Source: Adiantum capillus-veneris (lineage: Eukaryota > Streptophyta > Polypodiopsida > Polypodiales > Pteridaceae). From it: 64,000 bases of DNA. Shown piece after piece: positions 1 through 9,915 of the stretch (its first letter is position 1; every line of letters starts with the position of its first letter). The position numbers and the translations under genes were made by a program. The DNA is taken from NCBI GenBank assembly GCA_014529385.2, contig CM043947.1, forward strand, positions 118,833,273 through 118,897,272, written 5' to 3'. Under the pieces are notes generated by a model. The model was not told where the DNA came from. It saw only the letters and a list, made by a program, of their open reading frames with translations, and searched no databases.

Positions 1-840
1 GCCCTGCTACATGCACTTGCAGAGGACTGCTAGCTATCTGGTATGCCACTTGATTTTGATCCATCTTGACATGATTGAATGGAAATGATGTAGAAACTTC
101 AACACTTTATTAATGGAGAAAACCCAATGCTTAAGAGAGTCTCTCTTTACCTATCACTACCCCAAAAGTTTCCTGACGACCAAGGATGAATCACCTTTCA
201 CTATGAGCTTGGAAATGCCAAACTTCACACATTGCTTTAGATCCAGGTGGAGAGCCAATATTTGGACTCATTGTTTGTGTGAACATCTTTGATATCATAA
301 ACTTTAGAGAAGATAAACTTACTACCTCATGGATCCTGTATCGCGACTCTTCCTCCTACTTTTTGTACCACTTGCCTATATGATCTATTGAACCACATGA
401 CAAAAGCCCCTCTCAAATTAAGATCTTCACCAGCTTCTTCTCACACCACCCTTGGATACACTAAAAAATCATCACCCTTGTTAACCAAAATGTCTGCAAG
501 ATGAGACTAGAAATACCAATATCCACTTCATGATCTGTCTCCATGGTTTTAGATGAAGCACCACTTTAGGCAGTAAATTGTTAAATGTGAGCACATAAAA
601 TTGGCAAATAATTGTGTACACATTAAATTTTCTACAAGCAAGCACTAGAATCATAACCCACTACTCAACTTTCATATAAGCTATCTCTCCAAGACTTATC
701 ACTCGGCTATCAAAGTAGATGGGCTTGTAGCATCTACCCAATATCTATAGCAACCGTAGCCACTATCATAACAACAGACAAAGCATCCTCATTTCTGATC
801 CATGAGTTGGTTTCATTGACAAATTTTTGGAGGCATAAAA
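1..840. other. No gene seen
   Basis: AT-rich sequence without a convincing open frame. On the minus strand it lies downstream of the LINE reverse transcriptase relic, so it may be decayed LINE 3' sequence, but I could not follow the protein signal into it. Confidence 0.4.
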
Positions 841-1110
841 CTATATCTGCTCCAGGGATTTGTATAGTGCATCTAAAAGAAAGGGCATAAAGTAAAGGGA
901 CAAAGGAAAACCTTTCCTGATTGAGCTTCTCAAGAGGATTGGCTTTGACACTTCACCATTAATGGAAACTTTAGCATATGCATTACCAAATAAAATATGC
1001 AAAAATATAGCAAATATTCTTCCAAGGCCCATATCTAGACAAATTTTTATTTCATTCTATTGGCTTTATCAGAATCTATCACCTCCTATATCAAACTCTT
1101 GTTAGCATAT
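841..1110 (-). pseudogene. LINE (L1-type) reverse transcriptase relic
   Basis: The minus-strand translation shows a fragment of a plant LINE reverse transcriptase: a stretch like HILFGNAYAKVSINGE, then SKPILLRSSIRKGFPLS. This matches the layout of the RT block where plant L1 elements have a basic 'RxxRQGCPLSP' motif. Upstream (1,040-1,110, another frame) is a DSDKANRMK-like piece that fits the 'DFEKAYDxVxW' block. The frame is broken between these parts and no YxDD active-site motif can be followed downstream. LINE RTs copy their own RNA at the target site; this one is dead. The family call rests on motif spacing only. Confidence 0.55.
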
Positions 1111-1852
1111 GAAATCTAGTAGCCATTTAGTGTCATCACACCATTTTTTAATGTATAACACCCTTAAAGGATTAGTCAATCCTTTCAGGTAAAGGAAACT
1201 ATTAACACTTTGGGAAACTTCATTTCTTAGTGGGAGGCATGGCTACAGAGACTGATGCTGTATGGATCCATGGATTTTTTTATTTTTCTCTTGGGCTTCC
1301 TTCCTTTTGGTAAGGGTAGCGCCTTTTCCTTTGGACGTATCATTAGAATGTCCAATGAATTCTTAAGAGAGACTACTTACTATCTCGAATAGTTTTGTCA
1401 TCTTCCTTCTCTAACTCACATGAGGAATCCATGTTAGAGGTATTTTCTTCCTTGGTAGGGATCCGTGTGCTTGAAAACATTTCTCCCTCCCTATTAGTGG
1501 ATCTTGAATATAAGGATTAGCCTCTAGTTGTGTCTTGATGACTCATATGAGCTTAAAGATTAGGGTCTATTGAAGAGGGAGCAGAGGTACACTTAGCCTC
1601 TTTGTCAATTGGCTTTCTATTATGATTAGGTTCGAGCTCTATGTTTGTTTGAAAAAACATCATCTACAAGCGCTTCTACTTCCTTTTTTTGTAATAGGGA
1701 TTTAAAAATTCATTTTTAAGGCCAGAAAACGTGTGGTTTCTCTTGGGCATAGCTACTCTAATTCTTTTCAATTTCTATTTGAGTTTCTTCTTGGTACCTA
1801 CTAGAAGTTTTCTCTTTTTTATACCTTCTAATCCTCTTTAAATACCTTTATT
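1111..1852. other. Decayed LINE interior or unassigned
   Basis: No open frame of note. It lies between two minus-strand LINE-like pieces and is probably the degraded middle of the same element, shortened compared with a full LINE. Confidence 0.3.
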
Positions 1853-2053
1853 TTAGTTAAGAGATCCTTTTCTGGGCTGTCCTTGATTAAAACAATGAAA
1901 AACATTCATTGGGAATTTTTTTGTACATAACCTTTCAAAAATATGGAGGCTACCTAATGAATCTTTAAGAACCGTGTCAACTTGACTACCAATGACTTTA
2001 AACCAAGGGTAGACTTCTACAAGAAAATCAGGGAAGTCTACACCTATGGGCAC
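1853..2053 (-). pseudogene. LINE ORF1-like (DUF4283-like) fragment
   Basis: The 66-residue minus-strand frame contains GVDFPDFLVEVYPWFKVIGS followed by a VLKDSL stretch. This resembles the 'VWVxLPxLPLxxW...IGxxLGxxL' pattern of DUF4283, found in ORF1 of plant L1 LINEs and in zinc-knuckle proteins. It lies upstream, in the minus direction, of the RT relic, the order expected for ORF1 then ORF2 of one LINE. It is short and without its zinc knuckle. The assignment is tentative. Confidence 0.35.
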
Positions 2054-2950
2054 CCTTGAGAGCCTAACTCATCTCAGATTGAATACATGATGCCATTGAA
2101 GGAGGAGATGGGAGTATTTGTTGCAAGACGATGGACATGGCTAATAGCTTGAAGACCACTATGAAAAAAAAGAAGTAGTAATTGTTAAGGTTATTAAACA
2201 TGGTATGAAAAAAATTATTTTTTCCCACTTATGAGCCATCCATAATACAAGGCATTAATTGAAGAAATTACTCCATGACATAGACCAAAGAAAACTCTAT
2301 CATGCAACTGTTTATGTCAACTTTCCTAGTTCTTGACTTTCAATAATTATAGGTCCATATTCTTGTTCTCTAGTGTGGACTTAGTCTAGTTCATGTGCAA
2401 TATCTAGGGTTGAGATATGTATTCATTACCACATAGATCAAGTAAGGGTTCTAAAGGGGAGTGTACTATCTGGCCTTGAGAACCTAAGTATCCTTGTCTA
2501 ATTTGTAACTCTCAATCTCTCTATTTGAACTTTGTTTTACATCGTTAAAGGGAAGATTGTTACATAAGATAATGGGAAATGATTTTACATATGTGCTTTT
2601 ACATATGACAGAGTTGAAGTGATTTGGAGAGGAGGTTGATTAACCATCATAGTAATGTAAGGAGGGGTATTAGGGTTTTTGTGATGAGCATGTTTAGGAA
2701 AATTTGTGTTAAACCCCCTATTCAACCTTGAATCACTAATGAATGTGTCCACTTGACAAACCCTTCAATAAAGTCAGCTGCTCATCGATCGGAGTCACGG
2801 GTCACAAGATATGCTCGATCAAAATTTGAAGCCATTGCGGACATGGTGATATCGAGTGATTTTTGTGCAGTTTGGAGCTTGGTTTTTGAGGCCACGGAAA
2901 GGGAAAAGTGTGGTGAGATTTTTGAGGATCGAAATTGACCTAGAAAACTT
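2054..2950. other. No gene seen
   Basis: Unassigned AT-rich sequence. Two overlapping 61-residue frames on opposite strands at 2,753-2,967 show no recognisable motif. Confidence 0.4.
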
Positions 2951-3650
2951 CGACCTGGGCTTTGCAAGCTAGCCCTTCAGTGTGTGAGAAAAAAGTAGGG
3001 TGGCTGTGAATGTGGAGGTTAAAAATGTTGATGGCTACGACTAAAACATTGGAAGAGTCCATTTTTTGTAATATTTATTCTGACAAAATTGTTGTAATTA
3101 TTTTGGGACTCGATTGAGTTTCGAGATTGTAATTTAGTAAGTATGTGGAATCTCTAACCCCACAATAGCTGGTAGGAGGTAATCTTGGTGAGTTAGAACC
3201 TCCAAGGCTGAGGTATAAAAGCCATTTTTTGTAAACCTAGTACAATTTTTTTGATCAATTTTTGAGCTCCACTAAGTTTACGTGATTGCTTGTTGAGAGA
3301 GAGTGAGGCCTTCTTCTTCTCCCTATGTGCTCTGTGGTGGCTACATTGTGAAGGCAATGTCACAAGCTACACTTCAATGCCAAGATTGCACGGTTTTCGT
3401 CTCTTCGCAAGACGAAGAGCTCTTCCATGAGCTTTACGGTGAGTTTTCTCTCCAACCACACATCCGTTTAGTGATTTCTATTTGTCATTGCAACCATGAC
3501 AAGATGGGCTACACCTTAGATTTAAGCACGTCGAGAATTGGTGACATGTAAATTTAGGCTTGTCTTTATACGCGGTTTTTGCACCGGATGTTTATGGGTA
3601 GTAAGTTGTAAGTTGGGTTAGAGACCAAAGGGGGCATGTCAAAACTAATC
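2951..3650 (+). repeat. Possible relic LTR with TATA box
   Basis: A TATA-like element (GAGGTATAAAAGCC, about 3,210) is followed by a GAGAGAGAGTGAGGCCTTC stretch and then TTTGCACCGGATGTTT. The same order of features occurs in the LTR of gypsy-4 near 60,460-60,860 (TTTATACC, GAGAGAGTGAGAGCTTC, TTTGCACCAGGTGTTT). I read this as a distant solo LTR of a related family. Ends and target duplication were not found. The 82-codon frame at 3,303-3,551 is probably not a gene. Confidence 0.3.
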
Positions 3651-3825
3651 AAGCTCTTTAACATGTGCAGGTGGCACTTGAAGGTCAGCATGCTTAGCAT
3701 GCCTTTCAATCCTCAATGCTTAGGATCAACTAAGAATTAAGGGAGATTTGCTTCTTCTCTTCCACATTTGAGAAATAGGAGCTAGGACTATCTCTGTGTT
3801 GAGAGTTAAGGCAAGCCTTGAAACC

Positions 3826-4430
3826 CATTGACTACAGCCATGGAGGATCAAAGCCTTAATATTGAAGGCGCAGTGTCCATGATAGGTAGTGCGTGGCCAC
3901 AAAAAAGGGATGCAAAGAAGTTACTTGAAGATGTAAATTATCTCTCTTTGCCCATATCATGTTTAGTATTTTGTGTTGGATTTGTAATAACCAGAGTCAG
4001 AATGCAGGTTTTGGCAGCACTAAATGGGTATCATTTGAATGGTGATGGTGCAAGTTCCACTTGTACAAACCAACAAAGTGGCAATGAGTTGAAGTGTTAT
4101 ACAGTGACCCTATGACATGAGAAAGTATCGTTGAACCTATGAATGCACCTGATGGCCATACCTATGCAGGTGGACAATTATTTGTGGCAGTATGTTTCAT
4201 GCTAGATGATTGTTGTTCTTTTGGTATTGCCTTGAATGACACCAATGTGCATGGTCGCTCGTTTCAAAAGTTTCTTGATAAGAGGTTCACTTTAAGGCTA
4301 AATGTGCTATGTACAAAGATGAGGCCATGCTTGAGCACTATGGGAATCCTGCAATGATGTTGGCACATGTCTTGGAATGGGATCTTTATGACATTGAGTG
4401 CATTGAGAAACTAAAATGCATGTAAGGCAT
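3826..4430 (+). pseudogene. Unidentified coding-like relic
   Basis: Two plus-strand frames (3,828-4,115 and 4,139-4,357) with protein-like composition, plus a third-frame run (4,290-4,425) reading KCAMYKDEAMLEHYGNPAMM. The signal jumps between frames, as in a decayed gene. The first piece (SLNIEGAVSMI, then AKKLLEDV) is faintly like a helical stretch in the C-terminal half of EDM2-type proteins, which would interest because EDM2-like exons occur elsewhere in the window; I do not claim the identity. Possible donor GTAAG at about 4,421. Confidence 0.3.
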
Positions 4431-4439
4431 TGTCAAAGG

Positions 4440-5712
4440 TAAGCCTAATGCTTTATTTTGTAACTTGTCTGTGTGCATGTGTGCCTGCACACATGTGTGC
4501 TTGTTTCCCAATGATGAATTTTATTGCAGGTGAATGTCATTCACAACTCAAAAATGAGAAAGAGGGTTTAGCATGCATATTGTAGACAGTGCCAAGACAA
4601 ACTACACTGAACCAAATGAATACAATATCTTTATCATTGTGCTTGTACATCATGCAACCAAATTATTCTAGAGTTTTAGACAACTTAATATCATAACACA
4701 CATGTGGTTTTTTATGAAGTTTTGAGAACTTGAATAAAAGCTTTGCTCTTGAAAATTTTATTCTATGAATTTTAAGCTAATTATTATCATACGCTTTCTG
4801 GTGGTGCAGATGACACTAAGGGATGATAGTATAGTTGATGGTTGCAACACCTCTGTAGTGGAAAATGAAAGTGATTAGTTGTTGTTGATGAGATGTAGGC
4901 AAAATTTAGTTGCAGGTCAAGCTGAATGATTTAATAAGTCAATAACCGTGGCAAATCAGGCAAGATGCTTTAAAGATCACCAACTCATTCATAGTGAGAG
5001 ATGCATGACACTAAGCTTTTGGCAAGTGGAGGTATGGGAAAGCTTGGAAGGCACTTTGGAAAAGAAAACCAATTAAACAACTAAAGTCAGCCTCAACTTT
5101 TGCATCCTTCCTCCCTGGATAGTTTCAAAAGCAACACTTGCTTGCTTGCATTGTTTTCAAATAGTCTATGTAGTATCAAATTTTTCAACGGTACTTGTGT
5201 CACAACAACATAAAATGTTGAGTGTTGTGTATGTTTTGTGCATGTAAGTCTTACTACTTGAGATTTGTGAGGTCACTAATTGGATTATATTTACAATCTT
5301 ACTTGCGAGATAGGTCGCTAGTTTTGGCTTGCTAGATGCTTCACTAGTTTGACATATGAAGGTCAAACTAGCAAGCGTGAAGAGTTTCTAGTTAGATCTA
5401 GCAACTTACTTACTATATGATTGTGTCATTTTCCATATAGAAATAAACTTACTAGATCGTGTAGCTAGAAAGAGTCTCATAGTTACTAGGTTTGGACTTT
5501 TACTAGTTGTGTCTATTCAAACTAGTAAATCCTCTAGCAAGTTTAAATTTCTTCCTATATATGAAGGCATCTAAAGTTCCTTGTGTATATCATGTCAAAC
5601 AAGGATGATGGAAACCGGATGCTGATGTCGAAGAAAAGCTGAGGACAAGGACTAGAGTAAGTGATCACGAGAGGACCAGAAGGGAACTACAAGTTGATCA
5701 TCACATGTTGGC
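4440..5712. other. No gene; small perfect hairpin at 5,344-5,371
   Basis: No credible coding sequence. At 5,344-5,371 there is a hairpin with a perfect 10-bp stem (CTAGTTTGAC, loop ATATGAAG, GTCAAACTAG) in a stretch unusually rich in CTAG motifs (about 5,330-5,560). Confidence 0.5.
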
Positions 5713-6172
5713 AGATATGAAGAGCGATTTGTTGATCTCAAAGATAACTTTCCCAACTTTCAAAGGCACTAGAAGGGATAAGCTAGGTTTTCACATCCGA
5801 GCATTTGAACAATTTGTAAAACTAAAGAATAATAACGAGGATAATTGGGCCCCTTCACATGAACCTTAATTGCCCCAGATTATTTTTGGTATCACATCAG
5901 TATCCTATGTTCAAGTCCAAATATGATGAGCGATCTGTTGATTTGAAAATAGCTTTCCCAACTTTCAAAGGTAGCAAAAGGGATGGTCCAAGTGTCCACA
6001 TACAAGTATTTGAATAATTTGCAAAACTCAAGGACATTAATGAGGATAATTGGGCCTCATCACATGAACCTTAATCTCCCAAAATTCTTTGTGGAACCAC
6101 ACCATTATTCCATCACGAACCTTAATCACCCCGAATTCTTTGTGGTACCACACCACTATCCAATGTTCTTCT
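5713..6172 (+). repeat. Tandem duplicated Ty3/gypsy gag-like fragment
   Basis: Two direct copies, 5,713-5,913 and 5,919-6,172, share long stretches such as CTTTCCCAACTTTCAAAGG and GAGGATAATTGGGCC. Both translate to the start of a Retrotrans_gag-type domain: KIAFPTFKGSKRDG then VHIQVFE, with the 'FPxFxGxxxxDPxxHIxxFE' spacing. Copies differ at many sites and both are interrupted by stops. A smaller internal duplication (TTCTTTGTGG.ACCACACCA) sits in the second copy. They are remnants of a capsid gene, duplicated after the element decayed or by unequal exchange. Confidence 0.5.
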
Positions 6173-7509
6173 TAAAGATCCTCTCTTCTTTTTGAAGAAA
6201 CCTATTACCTCAAAAATCCTCCAATTGACCTAACCACCGGTACCCTTGTGAAGGAGTTATAAATAAAACGGACTTTCACAACTACTCTGATAGACTCAAT
6301 GGTGAAGGCATGTGTCACCTGTACATGTCATTGAGACTCTAAAGATGGACTTTTCGGGGACTTTTTGGCGACAACACACATTCTTCACACCCTAAACAAT
6401 ATAAAGTAGAACCACTACTTAATGCCCAATTGGATGTCATCCACTCAGCCCAATGTGTTGGCATCCCTGCATTGAGCAATGTCAAAGGGATATCTTCTAG
6501 GTTTGTGCATTGATTGTCAGTAGGAATTGATCCAACCAATTTTCAATCTTTCCACCACTACTTTGTTTGATAAGTGGATCACAAAGTATGTTGGTTTGAT
6601 CACCAAAGCCATAGGCAAATGATAATTTCTTAGTATTTCACAATTATCACAAAATCAATGACCTAGGACTAAAAGATCAAGGCCCAACCTTGAAGCCACC
6701 ACACGATCATGCATTCTTGTGTGACTAGATGCGGTGATAAGTCCAAAGTTGTGGTGGTCCTAGATTTTGATGTTGCCCTCGTCAAATTTTTTTTTAAAGG
6801 TAAAAAAGGGGAAGTAGGACCTAATTGACTACAGGTGGATATTAGTGTAAAACGACATGAGTAATGTGAAAGTGGAGGATTTTTAGAGAGTGTTTAAAAG
6901 CACATTATGCAAGGCAAGTCTGCGGAGGCTCAGAAAGTGAGCTTTGTACTGTAAGAAACTCAATTTTCATAATAATGGAGATGTGAACACCTTTTATATT
7001 GATCAACATTGTCTTTATCTAGATCTCATCATCTTTCAATGTTTTCATTCTTCTATATTTGAACATCTATTTCTTTGTGGAGGCTAGTGATATGAGTCCA
7101 CGAAACATTTGCTCACACCTATGTCAAAGAGTGTGGGCTTGGCTAGATGTGCTCAAATACCTTCAATTAGGGCTATGATGGAATAAAATGCTGCAATATA
7201 TCATGAACAAGTTTATGTTTCTGAATTGAAAGGTCTCATGCAACTCGGTGGTCCAAAGGAGATGGGGCTAGTGGAAGGTTGCGATGGACAAGATTGAAGT
7301 AAAGGTTTTGATTGCCAAGACCTTGGGGGCGGTTCATTCCTAATGTAATAGCTCTAGCTTCAGGAATTGATTGCATCACTAACATGAAAAACTGAAAGAA
7401 AACACAACATTGTTTTAAAAAAGAATCAACTGGCTGAAACTTCTGATGGTGACTACATTACAGTTGGACTTTTTACACGCTTTGTTGAACCAATGATGAA
7501 AGCAATAGA

Positions 7510-7719
7510 AGAAAAATTGGGAACTGAAGGAAGGTGAGCTTTGCTTGAGGCTACAATGGTTAAATTCAGAAGCCATGGAACCGATCCTTCACCGAATTGG
7601 ATTTCTTGTCAGGTCTTGTAAATGCTCATCAATCTCCAAGTATATGAAGGAAGTAGATTCAACCATCTTTTCAATCACCTGTGGCTACCTTGGGCTCAAG
7701 AAGTTGAGTATTATGATTG
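7510..7719 (+). pseudogene. Left-arm copy of an unidentified protein fragment
   Basis: One plus-strand frame of the left palindrome arm reads ALLEATMVKF, PNWISCQVL, a stop, then MLINLQVYEG and HLWLPWAQEVEYYD. The right arm on the minus strand encodes the same segment without the stop (7,711-7,980). I do not recognise the family. The matching protein reading in both arms shows the duplicated segment was once coding. Confidence 0.5.
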
Positions 7720-7980
7720 ACGAGATATACAATGGTATGTTGCATCCTCCCAATGTTCACAATACTCTACTTCTTGAGCCCAAGGTAGCCACAGGTCATT
7801 GAAAAGAGAATTGAAACTGCTTTCTTCATACTCTTGGAGATTGTTGAGCATTTGCAAGACTTGGCAAGGAATCCAATCTAGTGAAGAATTAGGTCCAAGG
7901 ACATTGAATTCAACCATTGTAGCCTCACGCAAAGCTCGTCTTTCTTTGATTCCCGAACTTTTCTTGAACTTTTCTTCCAT
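7711..7980 (-). pseudogene. Right-arm copy of the unidentified protein fragment
   Basis: An 89-codon open frame on the minus strand, better preserved than its left-arm partner: FKKSSGIKERRALREATMVE, then DWIPCQVLQMLNNLQEYEES and NDLWLPWAQEVEYCEHW. It runs across the spacer of the palindrome. Further upstream on this strand the same reading appears to continue (LDAIVLATETNCITNKRKHH) with stops. No domain recognised; charged, helical-looking. Probably a fragment of a gene or transposon protein, not an expressed protein. Confidence 0.4.
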
Positions 7981-9055
7981 TTCTTTCTTCCTTGGTTCAA
8001 GAAAGCATGTAAATTTTTGAGTTATAATGGCTTCTTCACCATCATGAGAAGTTTTAGCAGACTGATTCTTTTCTAGAACAGTGTGATGTTTTCTTTTGTT
8101 AGTGATGCAATTAGTCTCTGTAGCTAGAACTATTGCATCAAGAATGAACGACTTAGGGTCTTGGCAATCATTATCTTTATTGCGACCTTGTCAATCGCAA
8201 TTTTCCACTAGCCCCATCTCCCTTGGACCACCAAGCTGCATGAGACCTTGTAACCCTGAAACATAAAATTACTTATGATAGATTGTAGCATTTGATTCTA
8301 CCATAGTGCCAATTGAAGTACTTGAGCACAAGTAGCCAAACCCACGCTCTCTGATCTAGGCATGAGCAAAGGTTTCGTGGGACTCATATCACTAACTTCT
8401 ACATGAGGAGCCTCCATAGAGACACAAATGTTCGTGTAGAAAATCAAAAATACTAAAAGATGTCGAGATCTAGATAAAGACAATGTTCAGATCTTCATTA
8501 TTATGAAAACTCGGTTCCTTACAGTACAAAGTTCGCTTTTCAAATCCATCGCCAAACTCCATATACTTGCCTCTCATAATGTTCTTCTAAACACTCCGCT
8601 TTCACATTACTCATGGTCTCTTATGGTAATATCCACCTATAGTAAGTTAGTCCTACTTCTAACACTCTACATTTTTTTTTTTGAAAAATCTGACTAAAGT
8701 AGCATTAAAATCTGGGACCGTCAGAACTTCTAACTTATCAAAGAATTTCAACATCTGATCACACAAGCATCCATGGTCGTGTGGTGGTTTGAACGTCGGG
8801 CCTTGATTCATTTATCACAGGTCACCGATTTCGTGATAATTGTGAGCAATAAGAAATTTCCCTCTGTCTAAAACCCTTTGGCGATAAAACTATTGGACTC
8901 TGTTACCAATTATCAATCATGGTAGTGGTGGCAAGATCGGGAACTGATCAAACCACTTCTTATTGACAACCAACACATGAACCTCGAAGAGATCTCTTTG
9001 ATGCTTCCCAAATGCAGGGATTGTGACCCCACAATTTGGAGGTATGTTGCTCGAG

Positions 9056-9467
9056 CTTGGTAGTATCGCAATAAGTTGTGAAGCTCAGTGAGGCTAGACG
9101 ATGCAACCTATGGATGTGCACTTGGAGATGTATAAATCTGTTTTTCGGCCCAACATTTTGTACACAATCTATAGCCGAAAAGGACCCATAAAGGTGGTGT
9201 GTAGAGAGGCGGCTTTGTTTGTAGGGTAAGCACTCACGATACGTTTAGAATGGATGTTATCGATTACAAGCACTAGCCGTATAAAACATAATGCGAAAGA
9301 TGATGCAGTCAAAAGGTCTTACCTACCGCCACGGATAGTAGCCTTGCCAACAATGCGCATGTTGCAGTCACTCGACCAACACAGCGTAGCCCACACTCTA
9401 CCATGTGCCACACGCATCGACAGTAATATCACGTCTGCCAAGCTGACCCCATGGCGGCCTCTAGTTG

Positions 9468-9469
<2 letters not shown>
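9056..9469. other. No gene seen
   Basis: Unassigned sequence right of the palindrome; open frames here run into the microsatellite and look spurious. Confidence 0.4.

Positions 9470-9545
<76 letters not shown>
9470..9545. repeat. Compound microsatellite (CT)n(AC)n
   Basis: About 40 bp of CT followed directly by about 35 bp of AC. A shorter CT/AC echo lies at 9,580-9,609. Long frames through it on both strands are translation of the repeat, not genes. Confidence 0.97.
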
Positions 9546-9548
<3 letters not shown>

Positions 9549-9797
9549 ACATAGACACACACGCAAATAACAAAGCCGTCCCTCTCTCTCTCTCACACAC
9601 ACACACAGAGACCTGTGATGTGCATCTCTCTCTCGCACACTTTCTCATTTATAGATGACAAATCAAAGTCCCTTGTAACTGCACATACTTTACTTATGCT
9701 TTATTGTCACTAGATCGCTTGCTCTTACTATGACACAAATTAAATTAATGACACACATGTCAGAACTCTAAGCGGCTCTCTCTTTGGATGTGTGTTG

Positions 9798-9798
<1 letters not shown>

Positions 9799-9841
<43 letters not shown>
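9799..9841. repeat. (CA)n microsatellite
   Basis: About 21 CA units, 28 bp before the next CT tract. Confidence 0.97.
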
Positions 9842-9842
<1 letters not shown>

Positions 9843-9867
9843 ATCTTGTATCCAGTTCTCGTGGGTG

Positions 9868-9869
<2 letters not shown>

Positions 9870-9914
<45 letters not shown>
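9870..9914. repeat. (CT)n microsatellite
   Basis: About 22 CT units. With 9,470-9,545 and 9,799-9,841 it makes a cluster of dinucleotide repeats within 450 bp. Confidence 0.97.

Positions 9915-9915
<1 letters not shown>

Larger units (their letters stand above)
6440..9055. repeat. Large imperfect palindrome (inverted duplication), 1.3 kb arms
   Basis: Left arm about 6,440-7,719, spacer 7,720-7,750 (31 nt), right arm about 7,751-9,055. The right arm read on the minus strand follows the left arm base by base for its whole length with substitutions and small indels, roughly three-quarters identical by eye. Anchor pairs: 7,669-7,719 with 7,751-7,806 (share ACCTGTGGCTACCTTGGGCT); 7,238-7,274 with 8,205-8,250 (GGAGATGGGGCTAGTGGAA); 7,003-7,027 with 8,465-8,490 (CATTGTCTTTATCTAGATCT); 6,856-6,875 with 8,595-8,615 (CATGAGTAATGTGAAAG). 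The outer ends are approximate. Both arms carry relics of the same unidentified protein, facing each other tail to tail. Confidence 0.85.
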
